Source: Streptomyces viridochromogenes (GTDB lineage Bacteria > Actinomycetota > Actinomycetes > Streptomycetales > Streptomycetaceae). Taken from it: DNA of 64,000 nucleotides. The notes under the pieces were generated by a model. The model was not told the DNA's origin. It made no database searches and saw only the letters and a list, made by a program, of their open reading frames with translations. A program made the position numbers and the translations under genes. Shown here one piece after another: positions 34,608 through 41,879 of the stretch. The DNA is taken from contig NZ_LGUR01000230.1 in assembly GCF_001270495.1 (NCBI RefSeq), positions 248,001 to 312,000 of the forward strand, in the 5' to 3' direction. The stretch's first letter is position 1. Each line of letters opens with the position of its first letter.

Positions 34608-34628
34608 GAGAGGGTTCGCACCCCTCTC
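34608..34628 (+). repeat. Stem-loop 1: 7-bp stem, loop TTCGCAC
   Basis: GAGAGGG and CCCTCTC pair exactly around TTCGCAC. It lies immediately after the AT-rich promoter-like patch. Confidence 0.7.
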
Positions 34629-34726
34629 TGCCTTCACCTACCTGTTGACTCCCCCCGGGGACCGGCCAGGTGGAGAGGAGAAGCCGCGCGCGACTCGCGC
34701 GTGTTCCTTCCCCTCAAAACGCCATC

Positions 34727-34757
34727 GGCGTCCGAGAGTTCGCACCTCTCGGACGCC
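34727..34757 (+). repeat. Stem-loop 2: perfect 12-bp stem, loop TTCGCAC
   Basis: GGCGTCCGAGAG and CTCTCGGACGCC pair exactly around TTCGCAC. The loop is identical to that of stem-loop 1 while the stem differs in its outer part, a pattern expected of a selected loop. Confidence 0.8.
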
Positions 34758-34807
34758 AGACAGCTCGTGATCCGCTGCCCTTGCGGGCCGCAAGATCACT
34801 CGCACAG

Positions 34808-34843
34808 CCGCTCCGTGTCCTTTCGCACGGCACGACGGAGCGG
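34808..34843 (+). repeat. Stem-loop 3: 9-bp outer stem with TTCGCAC in the apical part
   Basis: CCGCTCCGT and ACGGAGCGG pair exactly. The 18-nt interior can form a few further pairs with a bulge and places TTCGCAC (34822-34828) near the tip. It ends 23 bp before the first operon gene. Confidence 0.6.
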
Positions 34844-34866
34844 CGTACCACATAGAGGAGTGTCGC

Positions 34867-35181
34867 ATGTCCCCTACTGCGGACTGCAACCCGAAGCCAG
34901 AGATCGCTTCCGAACCGGCTGAACGGCTAGCTGCACAGCTGACGTCCATGCTGCCCGGTGCCGCCGTCGTACAGGTTCGCCTCCAGGGCCCTCGGACAGT
35001 GTGGCCACACCTAGGGCTAACCGCCGTGAACGAACGTGGACACACCCTTCGGGTACCCCGAGCGAAGGCGCTCACCATCGCGCGGTGGATCATCCGCTCG
35101 TTCCCGCAGGCCGGTTGGGCAGCCTCGGGCGGCCACGCCTTCGATCTGCGAACGGCTCAGCTGCGCGGGCTGGAAGCGTGA
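34867..35181 (+). CDS. Small conserved actinomycete integrative-element protein
   Basis: 104 residues (MSPTADCNPKPEIASEPAER) with a compact domain GAAVVQVRLQGPRTVWPHLG, TIARWIIRSFPQAGW and HAFDLRTAQLRGLE. Proteins of this size and pattern open regulatory operons of pSAM2-like elements in Streptomyces; their role is unknown. Its stop overlaps the next start (TGATG), so translation is coupled. Confidence 0.65.
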   Translation: MSPTADCNPKPEIASEPAERLAAQLTSMLPGAAVVQVRLQGPRTVWPHLGLTAVNERGHTLRVPRAKALTIARWIIRSFPQAGWAASGGHAFDLRTAQLRGLEA

Positions 35182-35567
35182 TGTCGGCCGTGGCACCGGC
35201 GAACACAGGCCCGACCTCCATCGGGCCCATCGAATTGCAGGGGCTCGCCGCCATGGTGAACCTGCTGGCTCAGGCCGGCGGCCTCGATGCACTGCTGAGC
35301 AACAGGCCGTCAGAGCCTCGCGATAGGCGTCTGCACATCGGATACAGCGAAGCGGCTGAACGACTGAACATCCCGGAGAAGTGGCTGCGTGAGCGCATCT
35401 CAACGCTGCCCCATCGAAAGTTCGGAAAGTTCGTGCAGTTCACGGAGGAAGACCTCCGCGCTATTTCCGACATGCATTTCGTAAACCCGGGCGCAGTGTC
35501 CGAAAAGGACGGCGAGTCGGCGTTGATGTCGCTTCAGCCCTCTAAGCGCTCACGCAAGCGCTTCTGA
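35181..35567 (+). CDS. Helix-turn-helix DNA-binding protein of the element
   Basis: 128 residues. The second half has an excisionase or MerR-like HTH (GYSEAAERLNIPEKWLRERI, then PHRKFGKFVQFTEEDLRAIS). The first half (PIELQGLAAMVNLLAQAGGL) is a helical dimer-like segment. It starts within the stop of the previous gene. Candidate roles are excision control or repression of transfer genes. Confidence 0.7.
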   Translation: MSAVAPANTGPTSIGPIELQGLAAMVNLLAQAGGLDALLSNRPSEPRDRRLHIGYSEAAERLNIPEKWLRERISTLPHRKFGKFVQFTEEDLRAISDMHFVNPGAVSEKDGESALMSLQPSKRSRKRF

Positions 35568-35619
35568 TCTTCTCTTGCGCTCGTGCGCGTACACCGCGCG
35601 GCGCCGTGAACACCGTGAG

Positions 35620-36216
35620 ATGCAAATGAGCATTGACATATACAGTCTCATCGAGGCTGCACATCAGGGGAATTGGTCGCCTCTCATAGAAGAGTCGAAG
35701 AAGGCCCCCGGAAAGCACTGGGCGGAAGACGCTAGGTGTTCTAACCAAGAAATCGACATCTTCGTTCCCCTCGGGGACGGCCCTCGCGAAGATCCCGACC
35801 TTGTGAAGCACAGACTGGGCACGGACCTCAACCGGCCGCGCAATCTCTGCGCATCGTGCCCGCTGGCTGTGGCTGCCCGGTGCCTGGTCGAATCACTGAG
35901 GGATGACGACGAGTACGGCATTCGAGCTGGCCTGCTGGCTTCGGAGCGTTCCGCACTGCGCGCCGCATGGCAGCAGCGGGCTAACGAAGACGCCGTCCAA
36001 GGTGCTCTCCAGGGCTCTACTGCGGTGTTGAGCAAGTTTGAGCGGGACGCGGTGATTTCTCGTTTCGCGACAGACCCGTCATTGGAACCTGCCGCTGTCG
36101 CCCGGGGACTCGGAGTTACGCGCGAGTATCTGTTGAAACTCGCGCGACGCCACCGGAAGAAGTCCCAATCCAGGCTGGCCGAATCCTTGCCTGCTGGCCG
36201 AGCCGACGCAGCCTGA
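35620..36216 (+). CDS. WhiB-like iron-sulfur protein
   Basis: 198 residues. Four cysteines in Wbl spacing are visible: C40 (AEDARCSNQEIDIFVP), C77-x2-C80 and C88 (NLCASCPLAVAARCLVESL). These hold a [4Fe-4S] cluster. The usual G-V/I-W-G-G turn is replaced by GIRAG (100-104). A C-terminal extension carries an HTH-like end (PAAVARGLGVTREYLLKLAR) and a basic tail. Wbl proteins bind sigma factors or DNA in response to redox or NO; phage and plasmid copies can override host control. ATG 35620 and ATG 35626 are both possible starts. Confidence 0.85.
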   Translation: MQMSIDIYSLIEAAHQGNWSPLIEESKKAPGKHWAEDARCSNQEIDIFVPLGDGPREDPDLVKHRLGTDLNRPRNLCASCPLAVAARCLVESLRDDDEYGIRAGLLASERSALRAAWQQRANEDAVQGALQGSTAVLSKFERDAVISRFATDPSLEPAAVARGLGVTREYLLKLARRHRKKSQSRLAESLPAGRADAA

Positions 36217-36239
36217 CACGCCTCTGCGAGGAAACGATC

Positions 36240-36255
36240 CTTGCCGCAAGGCAAG
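36240..36255 (+). repeat. Small hairpin with GCAA tetraloop between genes
   Basis: CTTGCC and GGCAAG pair around GCAA, 24 bp after the WhiB-like gene and 25 bp before the next start. It could act as a weak terminator or mRNA-stability element. Confidence 0.45.
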
Positions 36256-36280
36256 CCTTGCGATTACGGGAGTTCTCCCC

Positions 36281-36637
36281 ATGTCTCAGAACAACCCTGC
36301 CGCTTCGGCGTGCGCAAATCTCAGTGCGGCGATCCGCGAAGTAGCTCCCACGGCAGTCCTTGCCCGCGTGTATCCAGAGCGCCGGTCTGTTACCCACCTC
36401 TTCGAATCGGACTTCTACCGCATGCTTATCGACCGGCGAACCGAAGAAAGAGTGGCACACATGATCAGGCGGAATTTCGGTGATTCCGCCGATTGGCGCC
36501 GCGCCCATGACTTCTACCTCCCCACCGGAACGTTGTACCTCACTCCCGAACCGCATCAGATCGGGTACATTCCCGAAGATGATCACTCTTTTGGCCTTGC
36601 TCTCGTCCGTCGCATAGCGATGGATGGGACTTGCTGA
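36281..36637 (+). CDS. Hypothetical protein of the replication operon
   Basis: 118 residues (MSQNNPAASACANLSAAIRE). It has predicted helices, then FLPT-like strands near the end (DFYLPTGTLYLTPEPHQIGY). No family is recognised. Its stop overlaps the start of the replication-initiator gene (TGATG), so a role in replication control is possible by position only. Confidence 0.6.
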   Translation: MSQNNPAASACANLSAAIREVAPTAVLARVYPERRSVTHLFESDFYRMLIDRRTEERVAHMIRRNFGDSADWRRAHDFYLPTGTLYLTPEPHQIGYIPEDDHSFGLALVRRIAMDGTC

Positions 36638-37503
36638 TGAGCGACATAGCGACCGAACTGGTTTGGTCAAAGTCCAAGTCATGCAGGGGCTCGCGTCTGG
36701 TCATGCTCGCGCTCGCCCGCGAGGCCGACGATAAGGGCAGGGCCGCCCTGACCCTGGAGGAGATATCCGCCCTCACCCAACTCACCGCTCGCTCGATAAC
36801 GAAGTGCCTCGGGGAGTTGACGACGCTCGGCGAAATCAGCCGCGAGCGCGGCGGGGGCGCCTCGAACCCCAACAGCTACTCAATACTCCTGTTTAACGAG
36901 GGCACTGAGACCCCGGCTGGTTCAGAGACAGAACTTCCATCTCCGCCCCTCGAGGCATCCCAAGGGGGAACGAGGTTCCACGAAGTTCCTTCCCACAACT
37001 CCCCCTCGATGACGGAAAGTGGGAAGTCTCTGAACCGAGACTGGGAAGTCCCTTCCTCGCGCGCGCGTGGTGGTAATACTCCCTACGGGAGTATTACCAC
37101 CACCAAAAAGCAAGCTAGCTTGCCTGGGGCGAGCCGAAACCACCACCAAGCAGCTCATCAGGAGTCGGTCAAGGTTCCTGAAGGCGCCAAGGATCTGGTA
37201 ACAGCCATCACTAATGCCGGAATGCTCGTCGGCTGGCGGCTGACCGAATCGGAATGGGATCGGGTAACAGCTCTCGCGGCCCGCTGGGGGAATGAACGGC
37301 TGGTCGGCATGATCGCGCGGCGATGGAACGCCGACCGACCCCCACAGTCGGCCCGCTACCTGCTTCGCATCTGGGCAGACCTCCCATCGCACGCCTCCGC
37401 AGCCGCATCCCCAGGCAGCGTCGTGCCACTGCGTCGCCAGCCCGGAGGATGGGCCCCCTTTCAGAACACAGCCGAACCCAGCGCTTACCAGAACGGATTT
37501 TGA
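36637..37503 (+). CDS. Putative replication initiator with winged-helix N-terminus
   Basis: 288 residues. The N-terminus is a winged HTH of the type found in plasmid and phage replication organisers (SRLVMLALAREADDKGRAAL, then EEISALTQLTARSITKCLGE with LGEISRERGGG). A long Ser/Pro/Thr-rich linker (90-170) follows. The C-terminal domain (LVTAITNAGMLVGWRLTESE, WDRVTALAARWGNERLVGMI, ARYLLRIWADLP) looks like a helicase-loader contact domain. A DnaC-like loader gene follows 2 bp later. A perfect 17-bp hairpin lies inside the linker codons, which could be an origin element. Function is inferred from architecture and neighbours. Confidence 0.7.
   Translation: MSDIATELVWSKSKSCRGSRLVMLALAREADDKGRAALTLEEISALTQLTARSITKCLGELTTLGEISRERGGGASNPNSYSILLFNEGTETPAGSETELPSPPLEASQGGTRFHEVPSHNSPSMTESGKSLNRDWEVPSSRARGGNTPYGSITTTKKQASLPGASRNHHQAAHQESVKVPEGAKDLVTAITNAGMLVGWRLTESEWDRVTALAARWGNERLVGMIARRWNADRPPQSARYLLRIWADLPSHASAAASPGSVVPLRRQPGGWAPFQNTAEPSAYQNGF
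37067..37103. repeat. Perfect inverted repeat (17-bp arms, 3-nt loop) inside the initiator gene
   Basis: GTGGTGGTAATACTCCC and GGGAGTATTACCACCAC are exact reverse complements around TAC. The arms include AT-rich stretches that contrast with the surrounding GC-rich sequence. Some small replicons have their origin inside the rep gene, so this is a candidate initiator-binding or nicking hairpin. Confidence 0.85.
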
Positions 37504-37505
37504 TC

Positions 37506-38231
37506 ATGGCAGAGCCGGAAGGCGCAGGTAGCGCCCGGTCAATGCGCCGCCTGGAAGAAATACTGACTGCAAAAGGAATTCAGGTCGTGCCCGACAGCCC
37601 CGCCGACGAATCACCGGAGGAAAACCCGGGAGACCGCGAATGGCACCGTCGGGCTCGCGCCGAGTACGCGCTGAACCGGTGGCGGACCTCGACCCCTCCC
37701 CGGTTCAGCGATGCTGAAGCGACGATGCCGGAGGTCACCGCGTGGGCTGATCGCGCTCTCGCGGACAACGCTGGCGCTGGCGCTCTCCTCCTCACCGGCC
37801 TCACGGGGACGGGCAAGACCCACCAAGCCTACGGAGCCCTGCGGCGGATCGCGGCCGGCGGGCCGGACCGGTTCGAGCTGATCGCCGTCAACTCAGCAGA
37901 CATGTACGGCAACCTGCGCCCCTCACAGGTCATGGGTGCGGCGGAACGGGAGCTGCGGAAGCTCAGCGAGGTGCAGTACCTGCTGCTCGATGACCTCGGT
38001 ACGGCCAAAACCTCGGAGTGGACCGAGGAGGTGACGTATCGGCTCATCAACTACAGGTACAACCACTGCTTGCCGACGATCATCACGTCCAATTTGCCAG
38101 CCCGCGACGACAACGGGCCGGACCTGACCGACTTCGTCGGGGCTCGGGTGGCGAGCCGCCTGGCCGAGATGGTGACCAGCCTCGTGCCGATGGTCGGCGC
38201 CGACCGGCGGCGTGGCGGGAGGGCAGCCTGA
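37506..38231 (+). CDS. DnaC-like AAA+ ATPase (helicase loader type)
   Basis: 241 residues. Walker A is GLTGTGKT (98-105), Walker B YLLLDDLGTAK (about 158-168) and the sensor-1-like segment is LPTIITSNLPARDD. An Arg-finger-like GARVASRLAEM follows. The N-terminal 80 residues would contact the initiator or helicase. It is encoded just after the putative initiator and overlaps the next gene (TGATG). It would load the host DnaB helicase at the element origin. Confidence 0.85.
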   Translation: MAEPEGAGSARSMRRLEEILTAKGIQVVPDSPADESPEENPGDREWHRRARAEYALNRWRTSTPPRFSDAEATMPEVTAWADRALADNAGAGALLLTGLTGTGKTHQAYGALRRIAAGGPDRFELIAVNSADMYGNLRPSQVMGAAERELRKLSEVQYLLLDDLGTAKTSEWTEEVTYRLINYRYNHCLPTIITSNLPARDDNGPDLTDFVGARVASRLAEMVTSLVPMVGADRRRGGRAA

Positions 38232-38587
38232 TGCCCGTCCGTCTTCGCGGAGCGTCCCGAGACGCCGCAGACTTGTCCACGGCCTGTGTATACGTCGGGC
38301 CCCACAGCCGATTCGCGAACCCGTTCAAGGCGGGAGACCGCGCTCCTTCTCCCCTCGGCCCGCCGATGGACGCGGCGGAGGCCGTGGATCTCTTCGCCGC
38401 CATGCTCCGCGGCCCGGTAGGCCGCTGCTACGCAGCCCGGTTCTCCCAAGCCCTGCGCGGTCGCGACCTGATGTGCACCTGTCCCCTCGGCGTGCCGTGC
38501 CACGCCGACGTTCTCCTCCGCCTCGCCAACGAGTCCGGCGACGGCGACGTGATCCGCACCTGCAACTCCCTGGAAGGCCCCCAATGA
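38231..38587 (+). CDS. DUF4326 domain protein
   Basis: 118 residues. The family pattern is clear: STACVYVGPHSRFANPFKAG near the start and ALRGRDLMCTCPLGVPCHAD near the end, with the Cys/His cluster. Its function is not established; it is frequent in phages and mobile elements and may act in nucleic-acid or nucleotide chemistry. Starts in the previous stop codon (TGATG). Confidence 0.85.
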   Translation: MPVRLRGASRDAADLSTACVYVGPHSRFANPFKAGDRAPSPLGPPMDAAEAVDLFAAMLRGPVGRCYAARFSQALRGRDLMCTCPLGVPCHADVLLRLANESGDGDVIRTCNSLEGPQ

Positions 38588-39003
38588 GTCACCCGATCAT
38601 GTTCGCTGCGGCCAAGCACCTCACGACCGCCGAGGAGCGGCGCACGGCCGCGCGGGAGAACGCCTTCCGCACATGGGGGCCGAGGTCCGTCGCAGCAGCC
38701 GCGAAGTACGCGCGCCGCCTCCTGGGCGACGAGGCGGTCACCCTCGACTGGGAGGTCCTGGGTCTCCTCTCCTTCGAAGAACACCTGCAAGCCTTCGCCC
38801 CGCTCGACACCTTCGGAGGCCAGCACCTTGAGCTGTACTACACCGACCAGGGAGGCACGGAGCGCATCCTGCTGCGGGTGTCGTGCGTGAGCTGCCCGAG
38901 TCAGCATGTGCACGAGGTGACGTCGATGGAACAGCTCGGGCAGCTGCTGTCCCAGACCCCGGCCTGGCAGTCCATCGACCCACGCGACGGAGGCAATCTC
39001 TGA
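38584..39003 (+). CDS. Hypothetical protein of the element operon (possibly DUF6195)
   Basis: 139 residues (MSHPIMFAAAKHLTTAEERR). A helical first half is followed by an alpha-beta second half containing LRVSCVSCPSQHVHEVTSME, with C-x2-C and histidines that could bind zinc. I recall similar proteins in Streptomyces integrative elements, and the DUF6195 label is tentative. It overlaps both neighbours by start-stop contacts. Confidence 0.65.
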   Translation: MSHPIMFAAAKHLTTAEERRTAARENAFRTWGPRSVAAAAKYARRLLGDEAVTLDWEVLGLLSFEEHLQAFAPLDTFGGQHLELYYTDQGGTERILLRVSCVSCPSQHVHEVTSMEQLGQLLSQTPAWQSIDPRDGGNL

Positions 39004-40118
39004 TGTCTCGCGCGCACATACAGGCGCTCGCGACCCAACCGCAGGGGATCCACAGCCTTCGCGGTATGACGGCCTGGGACCGTTCCGCAATCATCCTGCT
39101 CGGCGCGGCCGGCTTCGCGTTCTCCTACGACGCACTGCGGCAGATCGCCATTGCCATCCACGCCCGGGAGACCCTGAGCTACCTGTTCCCGGTGTTCATC
39201 GACGGGTTCATTGCGTACGGCGTCCGAGCGATCGTGCTCCTCCGACACCAGCGCTTCGGCGCTCGCCTTTACGCCTGGTTTCTCTTCCTCGCGGCCACTG
39301 GGGCGAGTCTCGGCGCCAACGCCCTTCATGCGATCACGCTGAACCACGGTCCGCAGGCAGGACGGTCCGCGCTGCACCTCACGGACAGTGTCGTCGGGGT
39401 GCTGTCGACACTCGCGCCGCTGGCGCTGGCGGGCTCCGTGCACCTCTACATCCTGATGGCGCGGACCGCCGAAATGTCGGTCCGGGACGGCGCAGACAGC
39501 GGTCCGGGACCGGTCCGCCGAGATGTCCCGCCGCTCGGCAGCATCACGGCCCAGCCAGGACCTCGTCCGCTGGAGGCAACGGCGTCGGCTGAAACGCGAA
39601 GTGTCGAGGCTCGTCCGTCCGCAGTGGACAGTTCTGCTGGGACCGCCGTTGACCTGTGGAAACACGAGGATGCCCAGACTGCGGAACCTCGTACGGACGA
39701 GTCGAGCACAGGTTCGTCCGCGCTTGCGGACGGCACCGGTGCGGAGCTGGACCAGTCGGACGGACCGCCCGTCGCCCTCGCGAACCACGGGGCTGCCACG
39801 GCGCCCGCGACGGCGGCCGAGCCCTCCGTCCCGGCGACGGTCCGCACCGGTGCGGACGGCGAAAAGTCCCCCGTCCCGGACGGCGCCGAGTTCCCGCAGG
39901 ACCGGGAGGCCGACAACGAATGGCTTGAGGATCTGCTGCCGATCGCACGGGCCGCTTCCGAGAAGGCGGGACGGATCAGTCGTGACGCCGTGAAAGAGGC
40001 CGTCCGCGCACACCAGCCGATTAGCAACGACCGCTTGGGCGTACTGCTGGCACGGCTGAAGGAAGAGGAGGACGAGGCCGCGAAGGCACCCGCCGCTGCC
40101 TCCAGCGCCCTCTGGTGA
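39003..40118 (+). CDS. DUF2637 / SpdB-like membrane protein
   Basis: 371 residues. Four hydrophobic helices lie in the first 155 residues (RSAIILLGAAGFAFSYDALR, YLFPVFIDGFIAYGVRAIVL, LYAWFLFLAATGASLGANAL, VVGVLSTLAPLALAGSVHLY). A long acidic, low-complexity cytoplasmic region follows, with a helical end (DLLPIARAASEKAGRISRDA, then DRLGVLLARLKEEEDE) that resembles a small winged helix. DUF2637 proteins are typical of Streptomyces conjugative plasmids and integrative elements and are thought to help spread or maintain the element. Confidence 0.85.
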   Translation: MSRAHIQALATQPQGIHSLRGMTAWDRSAIILLGAAGFAFSYDALRQIAIAIHARETLSYLFPVFIDGFIAYGVRAIVLLRHQRFGARLYAWFLFLAATGASLGANALHAITLNHGPQAGRSALHLTDSVVGVLSTLAPLALAGSVHLYILMARTAEMSVRDGADSGPGPVRRDVPPLGSITAQPGPRPLEATASAETRSVEARPSAVDSSAGTAVDLWKHEDAQTAEPRTDESSTGSSALADGTGAELDQSDGPPVALANHGAATAPATAAEPSVPATVRTGADGEKSPVPDGAEFPQDREADNEWLEDLLPIARAASEKAGRISRDAVKEAVRAHQPISNDRLGVLLARLKEEEDEAAKAPAAASSALW

Positions 40119-40203
40119 TCTCATCTCATAGGTGCCCCCACGGCCTCCGCGGTTTCGCCCCGTAGAGGCCGTGGACGGTCCGCTTGATCAGGAAGGAAAG
40201 ACC

Positions 40204-40752
40204 ATGTGGCGACGCCGACAAGACCGAGCGGAGGACGCCGCCCGCCCCGATGCCGTGCAAGCGGGTTCCGCACTCGCGCTCCACCTCCAGAACGGTGGCG
40301 AACTTGCAGCGGTCCAGGTGGACGACCTTCCTCTTGCGGACGGGGAGATCGCCCTTGCGGACGTAACGTGCTCGGTCGCCCGGTTCTACGGAACCGACAT
40401 CGTCGACCCGCGATCGGCCGGCTACTTCGAGGACCACCCAACCTTCGGCCGACGCTGGGTGCCCAACCGTCGGCTCGACGCCCGGCGTCGTCAAGAGGCG
40501 GAGGCTGCCGCTGAGCCGCAGTGGCGCGATCACACCGTGGCGCGGGTGGTCCTGACCTCCACCGGAGTACGGCTCAAGCCATCCGGTTCATCGACCTGGT
40601 TGCCGTTCGACCACGCCCTCCTGTCCGGGGTCACGACGGGACAGCCCGAAGTCGTGCTCTCCTACACCCTGTGTGCGCCGCTGCTCCTCACCGGACCGGC
40701 CGCGCCTTGGCTCGGCGTCGCGATCGAGCACCTACGGCGCACGACTTTCTAG
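40204..40752 (+). CDS. Hypothetical protein of the integrative element
   Basis: 182 residues starting MWRRRQDRAEDAARPDAVQA, with AGGAAAGACC before ATG 40204. It combines a strand-rich middle and a C-terminal hydrophobic patch (VVLSYTLCAPLLLTGPAAPW) that is too short to be sure of a membrane span. No family is recognised. Last gene of the replication/SpdB operon. Confidence 0.6.
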   Translation: MWRRRQDRAEDAARPDAVQAGSALALHLQNGGELAAVQVDDLPLADGEIALADVTCSVARFYGTDIVDPRSAGYFEDHPTFGRRWVPNRRLDARRRQEAEAAAEPQWRDHTVARVVLTSTGVRLKPSGSSTWLPFDHALLSGVTTGQPEVVLSYTLCAPLLLTGPAAPWLGVAIEHLRRTTF

Positions 40753-40767
40753 AGATCTTCAGCTGTG

Positions 40768-40802
40768 CGGGTTACGAGGGGCGTGACGGCTGGCGTAACC
40801 CG
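40768..40802 (+). terminator. Inverted repeat after the operon, possible terminator
   Basis: CGGGTTACG and CGTAACCCG pair exactly around a 17-nt loop, 16 bp downstream of the last operon gene. The otherwise empty 266-bp interval follows before the next gene. Confidence 0.5.
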
Positions 40803-41018
40803 CATCGTTAAAGATTTCTACCGGCCGTGGGCCGACTGTTGCTACTGATCGGTGGCCGGCCATGCGAACCCTCACCTCCGCGGTCTGCCCTTCGGGGATG
40901 CGCGCGGCAGTGAAGCGCCCCGGCTGAACGAGTGGCCTGGCGGCCCTGCCGACAGCGAACCGCAGCGCTACCCACCTAGCTTGGCGGTCACAGATGGGCG
41001 CACCCACAGGAGCTGCCA

Positions 41019-41609
41019 ATGAGCGTTTCGTCCCTAGCCGAGGCCAGTGCCCTGCGCCTCACCCAGCCGAATATCGAAGCATCCCCGGTGCAGATTGCGG
41101 CAACCCCTGCTCCTGCACTGGCAGGCACTCCGCCGGTGCCAACCAATGTCGGGCCGTCTGGCCCACTGGCCCAGCTCTTTACTTTCATCCCAACGGAGAC
41201 GCTCACAGTCTATGTGGCTGTAGACACAGCCCTAGGCGCAACCACTGCACCCAAGGGGCTCGCTCTCTGCAAAGCAAGCTTTGAGGCGCGATGGTGGTGG
41301 GTTGTAGGTCTCGCCCTTGCAACCATTGCACTGACGTGTGCGCTCAGCTATCGAAAACAGAGGCAGGCAAATCCGGCAGATTCGTTTCGAGCTCCTATTG
41401 CCGAGACAGCTGCCGCTACAGCAGGCTTTCTCATTTGGTCACTATCCTTGCCGAGTACTCCGCTAAGGGACTTCTGCGGGTACGATCCGTCGAAATGGAG
41501 TCCTGTCATCATTCTGGTCGGAACAATTTTGATTGCAACAATGCTCCACGTGGCTGGTAAAACCGTAACGTGGACCAAGGTACTTACGAGCGCAACACCG
41601 CCGGCCTGA
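41019..41609 (+). CDS. Small membrane protein upstream of the L4-protease gene
   Basis: 196 residues. After an Ala/Pro-rich N-terminus there are about three to four hydrophobic segments (WWVVGLALATIALTCALSYR, ETAAATAGFLIWSLSL, SPVIILVGTILIATMLHVAG). No known domain. The sequence is less GC-rich than the genes to the left. It reads toward the L4-protease fusion 270 bp downstream, so joint acquisition or function is possible. The intervening 270 bp hold no gene I can see. Confidence 0.65.
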   Translation: MSVSSLAEASALRLTQPNIEASPVQIAATPAPALAGTPPVPTNVGPSGPLAQLFTFIPTETLTVYVAVDTALGATTAPKGLALCKASFEARWWWVVGLALATIALTCALSYRKQRQANPADSFRAPIAETAAATAGFLIWSLSLPSTPLRDFCGYDPSKWSPVIILVGTILIATMLHVAGKTVTWTKVLTSATPPA

Positions 41610-41879
41610 CGTTCGCTCGTGCAGCCCTTCCCGAATTTCGACGGCATGTTGGGATGTGTGTATATGTGTCCAGCTTCAAAGTGTAGCGTCCGCATGTGCA
41701 GATGCGATCATGCTGAGGCGGAGGTGTCATAGAGATAGAACCCGGCACCTAGCGTGCCAGGGTCCTTGTGGACTAGCGACATCCGCATCACCGGCGACGC
41801 GGGCTCCGGCGGCACCCGTCCCTCAGACCCGCGCACCACACATTAGGCCCTAAAACCCGGAAGGTAGAGGGCAGCGGGT

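Larger units (their letters stand above)
34523..34866 (+). promoter_or_regulatory. Divergent control region with three TTCGCAC-loop stem-loops
   Basis: 344 bp between the XRE regulator and the replication operon. An AT-richer patch (34,585-34,606, with TTCAGTTTAGCGAAAAACG) is the likely promoter or operator zone. Rightward from it, three stem-loops present the same seven bases TTCGCAC in their loops. They would lie in the 5' leader of a rightward transcript. The first operon gene starts at 34867. Confidence 0.6.

Noticed and set aside
38901..40124. Long minus-strand frame opposite the DUF2637 gene.
   Set aside because: Shadow frame; the plus strand has the membrane helices and start-stop overlaps with neighbours.
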